Shown here piece by piece: positions 1 to 8,303 of a DNA stretch of 36,939 nt. Under the pieces are notes generated by a model, which worked only from the letters and a program-made list of their open reading frames with translations, was not told the origin of the DNA and did no database searches. This DNA is from an uncultured Lachnospiraceae bacterium (GTDB taxonomy: Bacteria > Bacillota > Clostridia > Lachnospirales > Lachnospiraceae). Made by a program: the position numbers and the translations under genes. The stretch lies in contig CANPOY010000030.1 in assembly GCA_947575805.1 (NCBI GenBank), positions 1 to 36,939 on the forward strand. The letters run 5' to 3'. How positions within the stretch are numbered: the stretch's first letter is position 1; each line of letters starts with the position of its first letter.

Positions 1-189
1 TAACAAAGAGAATCCCGTATTTATGCGGGTTCTGGCGTTTCGCAAACGCCTATTAACTTCTAGGTGTGAAAGGAATGAAGATTTTCGAAGGTCGTAAAGT
101 ACGCAACCCAAGAAAACGAAATCATTCCTCGAAGAACCGCTAAAGCGATTCTTCCGCATTTCGGCGATTGTTCCCGGCGGTGGGGCGGA
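1..189 (+). other. Structured leader or intergenic region before the first gene
   Basis: No confident gene is visible here. Several inverted repeats are: GGCGTTT/AAACGCC at 34-50 (7-bp stem, 3-nt loop), GGAATGA at 72-78 with TCATTCC at 122-128, and GAAGAACCGCT/AGCGATTCTTC at 131-154 (one mismatch). GGGTT (27-31) could also pair with AACCC (105-109). None is followed by a T-run, so none is a textbook terminator. Two frames are open from the left edge, one to a stop at 54-56 and one to a stop at 95-97, so the tail of an upstream gene may be present. I do not recognise a known riboswitch class. Confidence 0.3.
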
Positions 190-1263
190 ATGGGAGTGGA
201 AATGACAAGTAAGAAAACGGCATTGAAACGAATAGCAATTGTTATTATAGGGGAATTGATTTTGGTTGCCGCCGTGGTGTGGCTGCTGGATCCTTTTTAC
301 CAGTATCACGAACCTTTTTTCGGACTGGAGGCTGTTCTGAATGACAGGGAGAATCAGATGGCGGGCACCATACGCAATTTCCGGTATGACAGTCTGCTGG
401 TGGGCTCATCTGTGGCGGAAAATTTTGACACGGAACAGCTGAATGAGGCATATGGCTGTAATGCGCTGAAGGTAATCAGGGCTTCCGGCTCCATGGCGGA
501 TCTTCTGTACTATGTGGAGATGGCGGAAGAGCGGCGGCAGCTTGGGAATATTTTCTGGTGTCTGGATATTTTTGCCATGAATGCCTCCCCGGAGGTACAG
601 CTTTTTGAGGAGGGGATCCCGCGTTATCTTTATACGGAGACGCCCCTGGATGACCTCCCGTACCTGTATAATAAGGAAATCCTGCTGGAAAAGATTCCGG
701 CTATGATTGTCAGCTCGGTGAAGGGAATTAATACGGGGGGAGCGGCATACTACTGGGCGGCAGACAAGAATTTCAGCGCAGAGGGAGCCATGAGATGGTA
801 TGACAGGCCGCAGGATGCAGGGCAGGATATTGTAAAAAAGGATCCGGAGCTGTATCGGGAGACGGTGCGGGAAAACGTGAACAAGCTGGCCGGCCAGCTT
901 GCGGCGCATCCCGAAATACAATACCGCTTTCTGGTGCCGCCCTATTCCATGCTGTGGTGGGACTGCGCCTGGGTGAACGGAGAGGATGAGGAAAGACTAT
1001 ATATATTGGAGGAAACGCTTACCATGCTGCTTTCCTTTGACAATGTGGAGGTCTACTATTTTCAGAATGACAGGGATATTATCTGTAATCTGGACAATTA
1101 CATGGACATGATCCACTATTCGCCGGAGATCAACCGGTATATGCTGGAGCAGATGCAGACGGGAAATTACCGCCTGACAGGGGAAAACAGGGAAGCAGTG
1201 CTGGAGGATATGCGGGACTTGGTCAGGGAGATTCATGAGAAAGAAATATATCGGTACTATTAA
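190..1263 (+). CDS. Membrane-anchored SGNH/GDSL-like protein
   Basis: A 357-residue protein with a short basic N-terminus and one hydrophobic segment (about residues 14-33), predicting a signal anchor with the rest outside the cell. The stretch LLVGSS (residues 69-74) resembles block I of SGNH-fold esterases and acyltransferases, and DMIH at 306-309 fits the C-terminal D-x-x-H catalytic pair. Relatives of this kind often act with MBOAT O-acyltransferases in modifying surface polysaccharides, which suits the glycosyltransferase genes downstream; that role is inferred, and no MBOAT gene is in the window. The start at 190 follows GGTGGGGCGG; an in-frame ATG at 202 is a reasonable alternative. 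Substrate and activity are unknown. Confidence 0.6.
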   Translation: MGVEMTSKKTALKRIAIVIIGELILVAAVVWLLDPFYQYHEPFFGLEAVLNDRENQMAGTIRNFRYDSLLVGSSVAENFDTEQLNEAYGCNALKVIRASGSMADLLYYVEMAEERRQLGNIFWCLDIFAMNASPEVQLFEEGIPRYLYTETPLDDLPYLYNKEILLEKIPAMIVSSVKGINTGGAAYYWAADKNFSAEGAMRWYDRPQDAGQDIVKKDPELYRETVRENVNKLAGQLAAHPEIQYRFLVPPYSMLWWDCAWVNGEDEERLYILEETLTMLLSFDNVEVYYFQNDRDIICNLDNYMDMIHYSPEINRYMLEQMQTGNYRLTGENREAVLEDMRDLVREIHEKEIYRYY

Positions 1264-1313
1264 ATTACAAATGATATTTATAACATTTATGTGTGGTACA
1301 CCGGTAAAAAATA

Positions 1314-1322
1314 TGGTACAAT
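1314..1322 (+). promoter_or_regulatory. Extended -10 promoter candidate for pgcA
   Basis: TGGTACAAT fits an extended -10 (TGnTAnAAT), about 55 nt before the phosphoglucomutase start. No good -35 hexamer lies 16-18 nt upstream, which is common for extended -10 promoters. Prediction by eye only. Confidence 0.4.
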
Positions 1323-1376
1323 GATCTTACTGATATGGTAAAAAAGCCCGTGGGGGCAGAAACGAGGTAAAATAGG

Positions 1377-3098
1377 ATGAGCTACATGGAGGAATTCAAT
1401 TTCTGGCTGGAGGACGATTATTTTGACCAGGACACAAAGAATGAACTGTTGGCAATTCGCAACGATCCGGGAGAAATCGAAGATCGGTTTTACAAGGAGC
1501 TGGAATTCGGAACCGGCGGCCTGCGTGGTATAATCGGTGCCGGAACCAACCGCATGAATGTATACACTGTGCGCAAGGCTACCCAGGGCCTGGCAAATTT
1601 TATTTTAAAGCAGGGTACCCAGGCAAAGGGTGTTGCCATTGCGTATGACTCCAGACGGATGTCGCCGGAATTTGCCGATGTGGCAGGGCTTTGTCTGGCG
1701 GCCAATGGCATTAAGGCTTATGTCTTTGATTCCCTGAGGCCCACCCCTGAGCTTTCCTTCGCGCTCCGCACCCTGGGCTGTACAGCAGGTATCGTGGTGA
1801 CGGCAAGCCATAATCCTCCGGAATACAACGGATATAAGGTATATTGGGAGGACGGCGCCCAGGTTACTGCCCCCAAGGATGTACAGATCATTGATGAGGT
1901 TAAGGCCATTAAGGACTTCCATCAGTGTAAGACCATGGAAAAAGATGCAGCCATTGCCGACGGGCTTTACCAGGTGATTGGTAAGGAGATCGACGACAAG
2001 TATATGGCGGAGCTGAAAAAGCAGATTATTCATCCCGACGTGATTCAGGAGATGGCAGAGGATATTAAGATTGTATATACCCCTCTGTGCGGCACCGGCA
2101 ATCTGCCCGTGAGAAGAGTGCTTTCCGAGCTTGGCTTCAAAAATGTTTATGTAGTTCCGGAGCAGGAGAATCCCGACCCGAATTTCACAACGCTGGATTA
2201 TCCTAATCCTGAGGATCCCAAGGCATTTACATATGCACTTCGTCTTGCAAAGGAGAAGGACGCGGATATTGTGCTTGCCACCGATCCCGATGCGGATCGT
2301 CTGGGAGTATACGCCAAGGATACCAAAACCGGAGAGTATGTTTCCTTTACCGGAAACATGTCCGGTATGCTGATCGCGGAGTATATCCTGAGGGAGAAGA
2401 CCGCTACCGGGACCATGCCTGAAAATCCGGCTCTGGTGACTACCATTGTGACCACTAATATGACCAGACCCATCACTTCCGCGTATAATGTGAAGCTGAT
2501 CGAGGTGCTGACAGGATTCAAATTCATCGGCGAACAGATCAAGCTCTTTGAACAGACCGGCAGCAACAATTATGTGTTCGGCCTGGAGGAGAGCTACGGC
2601 TGTCTGGCAGGAACTCATGCCAGAGACAAGGATGCAATCGTTGCCGTTATGTGCCTCTGCGAGGTGGCGGCGTACTGCAAAAAGCATGGAAAGACTCTGT
2701 GGGATATGATGCTGGATACCTATGAAAAATATGGATATTATAAGGAGAGCCAGTATACCATTACCATGAAGGGAATTGACGGCGCGAAGCAGATTGCGGA
2801 GATCATGGATAAGCTGCGGAAAAATCCTCCCAAGGCGTTTGGGGCCAGAAAGGTGCTGAAATTCAGAGATTATCAGACTGACAGGATTGTTGACATGGCG
2901 GACAATACGGAGACTAAGACCGGACTGCCCAAGTCCAATGTGCTCTATTTTGAACTGCCCGACGACGAGTGGTGCTGTGCCCGTCCTTCCGGTACCGAGC
3001 CCAAGATCAAGTTCTATATGGGTGTGAAGGGAAGCAGCATAGAGGACGCCGAAGCGAGACTGAAGCAGCTGACAGAGGACCTGAAGGCGGAGCTGTAG
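1377..3098 (+). CDS. pgcA: Phospho-sugar mutase, probable alpha-phosphoglucomutase
   Basis: A 573-residue cytosolic enzyme of the alpha-D-phosphohexomutase superfamily, which interconverts glucose-6-phosphate and glucose-1-phosphate (some members accept mannose phosphates). All four signature loops are present: the phosphoserine loop TASHNP (142-147, Ser144), the metal loop DPDADR (303-308), the sugar-specificity loop GLEESYG (402-408) and the C-terminal phosphate-binding RPSGTEPK. The length and loops match the Bacillus PgcA type. GAGG at 1364-1367 supports the ATG at 1377. Glucose-1-phosphate feeds UDP-glucose and dTDP-sugar synthesis, so its place beside glycosyltransferases fits precursor supply. 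A strong hairpin follows the gene. Confidence 0.93.
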   Translation: MSYMEEFNFWLEDDYFDQDTKNELLAIRNDPGEIEDRFYKELEFGTGGLRGIIGAGTNRMNVYTVRKATQGLANFILKQGTQAKGVAIAYDSRRMSPEFADVAGLCLAANGIKAYVFDSLRPTPELSFALRTLGCTAGIVVTASHNPPEYNGYKVYWEDGAQVTAPKDVQIIDEVKAIKDFHQCKTMEKDAAIADGLYQVIGKEIDDKYMAELKKQIIHPDVIQEMAEDIKIVYTPLCGTGNLPVRRVLSELGFKNVYVVPEQENPDPNFTTLDYPNPEDPKAFTYALRLAKEKDADIVLATDPDADRLGVYAKDTKTGEYVSFTGNMSGMLIAEYILREKTATGTMPENPALVTTIVTTNMTRPITSAYNVKLIEVLTGFKFIGEQIKLFEQTGSNNYVFGLEESYGCLAGTHARDKDAIVAVMCLCEVAAYCKKHGKTLWDMMLDTYEKYGYYKESQYTITMKGIDGAKQIAEIMDKLRKNPPKAFGARKVLKFRDYQTDRIVDMADNTETKTGLPKSNVLYFELPDDEWCCARPSGTEPKIKFYMGVKGSSIEDAEARLKQLTEDLKAEL

Positions 3099-3165
3099 TT
3101 TCAGCCGGACACCGAACGGTGACATATGCAGTCAGACGTGAACCGCCAGCGCGGAACAAATAAGG

Positions 3166-3190
3166 ATTCCCTGCCCCACAGGCAGGGAAT
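3166..3190 (+). terminator. Terminator-like hairpin after pgcA
   Basis: A perfect 10-bp stem, ATTCCCTGCC / GGCAGGGAAT, with a CCACA loop. Only TTCC follows, so the U-tract is weak and termination may be partial. It ends 19 nt before the next start codon. Confidence 0.6.
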
Positions 3191-3209
3191 TTCCATATAA
3201 GAAGGACAA

Positions 3210-4550
3210 ATGGGACAGATCAATTTATCCAATCTGAAAAAAACTTTATACTTTTTAAAACGAAACGGAATGAGAAACACATGTTATGAAATTAAGGAAC
3301 GGCTGGAGCAGAGGAAGCAGCCACCTTACGTCTGGATGCCGCCGTCCCCGGATCTGCTGGAGACTCAGAGGCGTAAATCCCGGGAAGGGGATTTTAACTT
3401 ACGGTTCAGCGTGGTGGTTCCGGCATACCGTACTCCGGAAAGGTGCCTCCGGGAGCTGGCAGATTCTCTGCTGGCTCAAAGTTACCCGAACTGGGAGCTG
3501 ATTCTGGCGGATGCTACGGAGGATGACAGTGTTTCAAGGGTGGCTGAGAGGTATAGGGACACCCGTATCCGCTATGTTCGCCTGGAGGGTAACGGCGGAA
3601 TTTCGGAGAATACCAATCGGGCGCTGGAGCTGGTTTCCGGAGATTACGTGGGGCTTCTGGACCATGATGACGTACTGACGGCCGACGCCCTGTATGAAAT
3701 GGCCTGCCGGATCAAAGCAGAATATGGTGCGGGAAGGGAACCGCAGCTGCTGTATTCTGACGAGGACAAGTGCAATAGCGATATGACGGTGTTCTATGAG
3801 CCGAATTATAAAGAAGATTTTAACTTTGATCTGCTGCTGTGCAATAATTACATTTGTCATTTTATGGTAATGAAGCGGGAGTTGATTCAAAGCCTGGGTC
3901 TGAGAAGGGAATTTGACGGAGCCCAGGATTATGATCTGGCTCTGCGGGCGGTGGATGTGTTATCCGGCAGAGAGGGGGACATTCTGCATATCCCCAAGGT
4001 GCTTTATCATTGGCGCTGTCACAGCGGATCCACGGCGGAGAATCCCTGGAGCAAGGGCTATGCTTATGACGCAGGCCGCAGGGCCCTGCAGAGATTTGCA
4101 GACAAAAGGAACTGGCAGGCCAAGGCGGCAGATCTGGCCCATCCGGGTTTTTACCGGCTGGAATACAGCGGGAGCCCGTTAAGGACCCGGGAGGATCTGG
4201 CGGCAGTGGGGGGCAGACTGCTCTCAGGGGGAAAGATTACAGGCGGCCGGATGCGGTCGGACGGGGTGGTGATGTATGGAGGACTGCCTGCGGCCTACAG
4301 CGGGTACCTGCATCGTGCGGTACTGCAGCAGGACGCGGAGGCCCTGGATCTGCGCTGCATGGAACTGAGGGAATCCCTGAGAGAGCTTTTTACGGAGGTG
4401 ACGGGGCTTCGCTATGCTGTCCTGCCGGGGACGGAGAAGTTTGACTGGTCCACGCTGCCGGAAGATGCCGACCCGGTACAAATCAGCCTTCGGCTCAGCG
4501 AGGCTCTGAGGGCGAGAGGATTCCGGCTTTTATATATACCGGAATATTGA
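3210..4550 (+). CDS. Family 2 glycosyltransferase
   Basis: A 446-residue GT-A fold glycosyltransferase. The GT2 domain starts near residue 66 (SVVVPAYRTPERCL) and carries the nucleotide-sugar/metal motif DHDD at 151-154; YHWRCHSGSTA further on is typical of capsule and rhamnan-type GT2 enzymes. About 65 residues precede the domain. The C-terminal ~110 residues look like the degenerate back half of a second GT2 domain, as seen in tandem-domain relatives; this is an inference from loose similarity. No membrane segment is seen, so it probably works at the inner membrane face on a lipid-linked acceptor. GAAGGA at 3201-3206 is a close-spaced ribosome binding site. Sugar specificity cannot be read from sequence. 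Confidence 0.85.
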   Translation: MGQINLSNLKKTLYFLKRNGMRNTCYEIKERLEQRKQPPYVWMPPSPDLLETQRRKSREGDFNLRFSVVVPAYRTPERCLRELADSLLAQSYPNWELILADATEDDSVSRVAERYRDTRIRYVRLEGNGGISENTNRALELVSGDYVGLLDHDDVLTADALYEMACRIKAEYGAGREPQLLYSDEDKCNSDMTVFYEPNYKEDFNFDLLLCNNYICHFMVMKRELIQSLGLRREFDGAQDYDLALRAVDVLSGREGDILHIPKVLYHWRCHSGSTAENPWSKGYAYDAGRRALQRFADKRNWQAKAADLAHPGFYRLEYSGSPLRTREDLAAVGGRLLSGGKITGGRMRSDGVVMYGGLPAAYSGYLHRAVLQQDAEALDLRCMELRESLRELFTEVTGLRYAVLPGTEKFDWSTLPEDADPVQISLRLSEALRARGFRLLYIPEY

Positions 4551-4560
4551 CGGAGAGAAT

Positions 4561-5553
4561 ATGTGTAAAGTAACGGTTGTTATACCAAATTATAACGGAA
4601 TCAAATTTCTTGAGGAATGCCTGGATGCAATCCTGGATCAAGATCCGGATACACCGGAGTACCAAGTCCTGGTGGTAGATAACGGGTCTGAGGACGGCAG
4701 TCTTGCGCTGCTCAGGGAAGTATCTGCCCGCAAGTGCCGTCCCCGGGTGCAGGTGGAAGCGCTCCCTGAAAATACCGGTTTCTGTCATGCCGTCAATGTG
4801 GGCATAGGGCTTTCCGACAGCCCTTATGTTATTTTATTGAACAATGATACAAAGGTTAAATCTGCATTTATTAAGAGCTTATGTTATGCTATTGAGAAAA
4901 GGCCTGAAGCCTTTTCTGTCAGCGCCAGAATGCTGATGTGGGACAATCCTGAGCTGCTGGATGACGCCGGCGACCGTTATTGCGTCTTTGGCTGGGGCTA
5001 TGCCCGGGGAAAGGGAAAACCGTCAGAACAGTATTCCGTACCCTGCGAGGTTTTTACAGCCTGTGCCGGTGCTGCAATTTACCGCAAAAACATATTTGAG
5101 GAGATCGGATACTTTGACGAAGAGCATTTTGCCTATATGGAGGATCTGGATATAGGCTATCGGGCCCGTATTTACGGCTATCACAATTATTATGAACCCG
5201 GGGCTGAAGTGATCCATTACGGCAGTGCTTCCAGCGGCTCCAGGTACAATGAATGGAAGACGGTTCTTGCGGCGGCGAATAATATTTATGTAGTGGGCAA
5301 AAACATGCCTTTGGTTCAGCGGATCTGGAATCTGCCTTTCTTGCTGATCGGATTTGCGGCGAAATATTTGTTTTTTTGTAAAAAAGGGATGGGAAAGGCT
5401 TACGCCAAAGGGTTTGGAAAAGGCTTTGCCAGACTGTTCAGCGCCGCGGGAAGGGCACATAAGGTCAGGTTCCGCTGGAAGCATCTGAAAAATTATCTGG
5501 CAATTCAGGGCCAGCTCTATCTAAACGTCTTTCGGTTTCTTAAGAAAACTTAA
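4561..5553 (+). CDS. Family 2 glycosyltransferase, rhamnosyltransferase-like
   Basis: A 330-residue GT2 enzyme beginning directly with the fold (VTVVIPNYNG, residues 4-13). VVDNGSEDGS (38-47) binds nucleotide and LLNNDTKV (92-99) supplies the DxD-like metal site. The domain order resembles WbbL-type rhamnosyltransferases, but donor and acceptor are not known. The C-terminal part has a hydrophobic patch (LPFLLIGFAAKYLFF) followed by a strongly basic tail, consistent with membrane association. It starts 10 nt after the preceding glycosyltransferase, with GGAG at 4552-4555, so the two are almost certainly co-transcribed. Its stop codon lies inside a perfect inverted repeat. Confidence 0.86.
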   Translation: MCKVTVVIPNYNGIKFLEECLDAILDQDPDTPEYQVLVVDNGSEDGSLALLREVSARKCRPRVQVEALPENTGFCHAVNVGIGLSDSPYVILLNNDTKVKSAFIKSLCYAIEKRPEAFSVSARMLMWDNPELLDDAGDRYCVFGWGYARGKGKPSEQYSVPCEVFTACAGAAIYRKNIFEEIGYFDEEHFAYMEDLDIGYRARIYGYHNYYEPGAEVIHYGSASSGSRYNEWKTVLAAANNIYVVGKNMPLVQRIWNLPFLLIGFAAKYLFFCKKGMGKAYAKGFGKGFARLFSAAGRAHKVRFRWKHLKNYLAIQGQLYLNVFRFLKKT

Positions 5554-5558
5554 GAAAC
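5535..5558 (+). repeat. Perfect inverted repeat over the stop codon
   Basis: GTTTCTTAAG, an AAAA loop, then CTTAAGAAAC: a 10-bp perfect stem that contains the stop codon of the second glycosyltransferase. There is no T-tract afterwards, so a processing or stabilising stem is as likely as a terminator. Confidence 0.55.
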
Positions 5559-5587
5559 AGCTTCATAATTTCATAAGTAGTTTCCCT

Positions 5588-5593
5588 TATAAT
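5588..5593 (+). promoter_or_regulatory. Possible -10 (TATAAT) just before the sugar transferase
   Basis: A perfect TATAAT ends 7 nt before the ATG at 5601. The best -35 candidates (such as TTCATA at 5562, 20-nt spacer) are poor. If used, transcription would begin at or next to the start codon and give a leaderless message. Confidence 0.25.
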
Positions 5594-5600
5594 AAATTTC

Positions 5601-7007
5601 ATGATAAAGGATAACCAGAAAGTATTTAACCGATTAATGGTGATCATTGACGCTGCCATCACGGTGGCGTCCTTTATGCTTGCTTATTTATTCAAATTTT
5701 ACGTTTTGAACAGCGGGCCTGGTCCGGGAGTCCTTCCGGCGGTAGAATACTTTCGGCTTCTCATCTTTATTGTTCCCATTTATGCGCTGATCTACTATTC
5801 CTGTGGGGTATATGCGCCGAAACGCACGGTGCGCAGGAGATTTGAGATTTTCGGGATCGTGAAGGCGAATACCATCGGTATTATGGCGCTGATCATACTT
5901 CTGTATATGATCATCCGGGAAATCAATATATCCCGTTCCGTGATGGCGTTCTTTTATGCCTTCAACATTGTGATTACGTCCTCGTTCCGGCTTGCCCTGA
6001 GAAAGGGCCTGCGGACAATACGCAGCAAGGGGTACAATTTAAAACATCTTCTTCTGGTGGGTTATTCCAGGGCTGCTGAGGAATTTATAGACAGGATCAC
6101 GGACAATCCCCAGTGGGGCTATGCAGCGGTGGGGATTCTGGATAACAGTATTCCGGCAGGTACGGTCTACCGAGGGGTGAAGGTTCTGGGCAGTCTGGGA
6201 AATCTGGAGATCATTCTGCCGGAAAATAAGCTGGACGAGATAGCGATTACCCTGTCCCTGAAGGATTACGATTATCTGGAGCGGATTGTTGGGATCTGTG
6301 AAAAATCCGGAGTGCATACGAAGTTTATTCCGGATTATAACAGCCTGATACCCAGTAAGCCTTACACGGAGGATCTGATGGGGCTTCCCGTGATCAACAT
6401 CCGGTATGTACCGCTGACAAACATGGGGAACAAGCTGATAAAGCGGGCCATGGATATTGCAGGTTCCCTGTTCGGAATTGTCATAACCTCGCCTGTAATG
6501 CTGCTGGCGGCGCTGCTGGTAAAGCTTACAAGCCCCGGTCCCGTTATTTTCAGACAGGAACGGGTAGGACTTCATAACAGGCCCTTCTATATGTATAAAT
6601 TCCGCAGTATGGAGCAGCAAAAGCCGACAGAGGAGAAGAAGGCCTGGACGGTCAGGGATGACCCCAGGGTGACAAGGGTAGGGAAGCTTCTAAGGAGAAC
6701 AAGCCTGGATGAGCTGCCGCAGCTGTTTAACATATTAAAAGGGGACATGAGCCTTGTGGGTCCCAGGCCGGAACGGCCGCTGTTTGTGGAGAAATTTAAG
6801 GAAGAGATTCCCAGGTACATGGTAAAGCATCAGGTACGGCCGGGGCTGACCGGCTGGGCGCAGGTGAACGGCCTGCGGGGAGACACGTCCATACGCAAAC
6901 GCATTGATTACGACATATACTATATTGAAAACTGGACGCTTGGTTTTGACATTAAGATAATCTTTATGACATTTTTTACAGGTTTTGTCAACAAGAATGC
7001 TTATTGA
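5601..7007 (+). CDS. Polyprenyl-phosphate hexose-1-phosphate transferase
   Basis: A 468-residue initiating sugar transferase (exopolysaccharide biosynthesis polyprenyl glycosylphosphotransferase; WcaJ/CpsE type). It moves a sugar-1-phosphate from a UDP-sugar to undecaprenyl phosphate. The N-terminal ~115 residues hold about four membrane segments, then a Rossmann-like CoA_binding_3 domain, then a further membrane segment ([19 protein letters not shown]) leading into the catalytic domain with [26 protein letters not shown] and [10 protein letters not shown]. The start at 5601 matches the usual MIKDNQK-like opening of the family, but no Shine-Dalgarno sequence precedes it. It probably starts assembly of the glycan made by the flanking glycosyltransferases. 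Which sugar it transfers cannot be told. Confidence 0.92.
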   Translation: MIKDNQKVFNRLMVIIDAAITVASFMLAYLFKFYVLNSGPGPGVLPAVEYFRLLIFIVPIYALIYYSCGVYAPKRTVRRRFEIFGIVKANTIGIMALIILLYMIIREINISRSVMAFFYAFNIVITSSFRLALRKGLRTIRSKGYNLKHLLLVGYSRAAEEFIDRITDNPQWGYAAVGILDNSIPAGTVYRGVKVLGSLGNLEIILPENKLDEIAITLSLKDYDYLERIVGICEKSGVHTKFIPDYNSLIPSKPYTEDLMGLPVINIRYVPLTNMGNKLIKRAMDIAGSLFGIVITSPVMLLAALLVKLTSPGPVIFRQERVGLHNRPFYMYKFRSMEQQKPTEEKKAWTVRDDPRVTRVGKLLRRTSLDELPQLFNILKGDMSLVGPRPERPLFVEKFKEEIPRYMVKHQVRPGLTGWAQVNGLRGDTSIRKRIDYDIYYIENWTLGFDIKIIFMTFFTGFVNKNAY

Positions 7008-7025
7008 TAAAAAGGAGAGGGTATT

Positions 7026-8234
7026 ATGGCAACGAATCAGAAGAGAAGAAATCCGGCGGGGGGGCCCGTAAATGCGAGGGCAGCGGTGGCAAAGCGCAAA
7101 AACAAGCGCAAGATGATTATTTTTGTTTTTGAGGTGCTTATAATTCTGGCTATGCTGGTCGCACTTTGGCTGGCATCACGTATTTCCACCGAGGGTCCGA
7201 GGGTCATGACGCTGGATCCTGAGCAGCTGGCAGTTCCCCAGGAGATTAAGGAAGCCAAGGACCAGGGAGAAAGTACCATGCTGGGATATAAGAATATTGC
7301 CCTGTTCGGTGTAGATGCTACAAATGAGAAAGAGGTGGGAAAGAACAGCCGCAGCGATACTATCATGATTGCCAGCATCAATATGGATACACATGACATC
7401 AAGCTGGTCAGCGTGTACCGTGACACCTATCTGAATATCGGCAGAAGTGAAGGAGACGATAACGATACCTACACAAAGTGTAATGCTGCCTATGCAAAGG
7501 GCGGGCCTACCCGGGCAATCCGGATGCTGAATACAAATCTGGATATGGATATTGAAGACTTTGTGACCATAGGCTATAACAGCCTGATAGATGTGATCGA
7601 TGGCCTGGGCGGTGTCTGGGTCGAGATCAAGCAGAACGAAATCAGTTATCTTAACGATTATCAGAAGAGTATTGTGGCCCAGTGGAAGTACGGCGTGAAG
7701 GGCAGCGGTGATAAGGGTGAGCTGACCGCGGAGGATCTGAAGGTGCTGAAATCTTCCGATTATGTGCCCGTGAAGGAAGCCGGCTACCAACTGCTGGACG
7801 GACTTCAGGCATCGGCTTATTGCCGGATCCGTTATGTGGGAAATGATTTCGCCCGGACTGAGCGGCAGCGTACTGTCCTGAAGGCAATCCAGGATCAGGC
7901 GTTGAAGGCGGATTTCAATACGCTGACAAATCTGTTTAACAAAGTGGTAAGCCAGGTATACACCAGTCTGAGCAAAGAAGAAATGCTGGAAATGCTGGGT
8001 GATATTGCAAAGTACAAAATCGTGGACGAAAGCGGATTTCCTGAGGAAGGAAAATTCACTACAGGCAACATTGGCGCCAGCGGCAGCTGTGTCGTGCCTC
8101 TGGATCTTGAAAGCAATGTAATCTGGCTGCACCAGTTCCTGTTTGACGACGAGGACTACCAAGTGTCGGAGGGCGTGCAGGAACGGGGAGAAATGATCGA
8201 ATCCAGAACAAGAAAATATTTGAGCGAACAATGA
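7026..8234 (+). CDS. LytR-CpsA-Psr (LCP) family glycopolymer ligase
   Basis: A 402-residue protein: basic cytoplasmic N-terminus, one membrane segment (about residues 29-50), then an extracellular LCP domain. LCP enzymes transfer polymers from undecaprenyl pyrophosphate to peptidoglycan. Landmarks are NSRSDTIM, the conserved arginine in SVYRDTYLNI, YNSLIDVIDGLGGV and YCRIRYVGNDFARTERQR, which hold the arginines that contact the pyrophosphate. An AAGGAGAGGG ribosome binding site lies 18 nt after the sugar transferase, so the two are likely one transcript. It probably performs the last step for the polymer made by this cluster. A strong stem follows the gene. Confidence 0.93.
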   Translation: MATNQKRRNPAGGPVNARAAVAKRKNKRKMIIFVFEVLIILAMLVALWLASRISTEGPRVMTLDPEQLAVPQEIKEAKDQGESTMLGYKNIALFGVDATNEKEVGKNSRSDTIMIASINMDTHDIKLVSVYRDTYLNIGRSEGDDNDTYTKCNAAYAKGGPTRAIRMLNTNLDMDIEDFVTIGYNSLIDVIDGLGGVWVEIKQNEISYLNDYQKSIVAQWKYGVKGSGDKGELTAEDLKVLKSSDYVPVKEAGYQLLDGLQASAYCRIRYVGNDFARTERQRTVLKAIQDQALKADFNTLTNLFNKVVSQVYTSLSKEEMLEMLGDIAKYKIVDESGFPEEGKFTTGNIGASGSCVVPLDLESNVIWLHQFLFDDEDYQVSEGVQERGEMIESRTRKYLSEQ

Positions 8235-8245
8235 TCGAGAAGTGT

Positions 8246-8272
8246 AAAGGGGAGCAGGAAACGCTCCCCTTT
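8246..8272 (+). terminator. Terminator-like hairpin after the LCP gene
   Basis: A perfect 10-bp stem, AAAGGGGAGC / GCTCCCCTTT, with a 7-nt loop. The following CTGGGGTTT is not a good T-tract, so read-through into the next glycosyltransferase is plausible. Confidence 0.6.
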
Positions 8273-8303
8273 CTGGGGTTTACGGAGAAAGGCGGACAGA
8301 GGT

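Noticed and set aside
75..143. 22-residue basic peptide frame in the leader
   Set aside because: The purine-rich stretch touches the ATG with no spacing, and the frame is short enough to be chance within paired RNA segments.
170..189. JUMPstart/ops-like GGCGGT element
   Set aside because: Only the GGCGGT part matches and it coincides with the ribosome binding region; no RfaH-like gene is present.
1605..3125. 506-codon open frame on the - strand opposite pgcA
   Set aside because: It is the antisense shadow of a highly conserved mutase gene, with a low-complexity His/Leu/Ile-rich translation and no recognisable domain or ribosome binding site.
7176..8231. 351-codon - strand frame opposite the LCP gene
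   Set aside because: Shadow of a well-supported + strand gene; translation shows no family motif.
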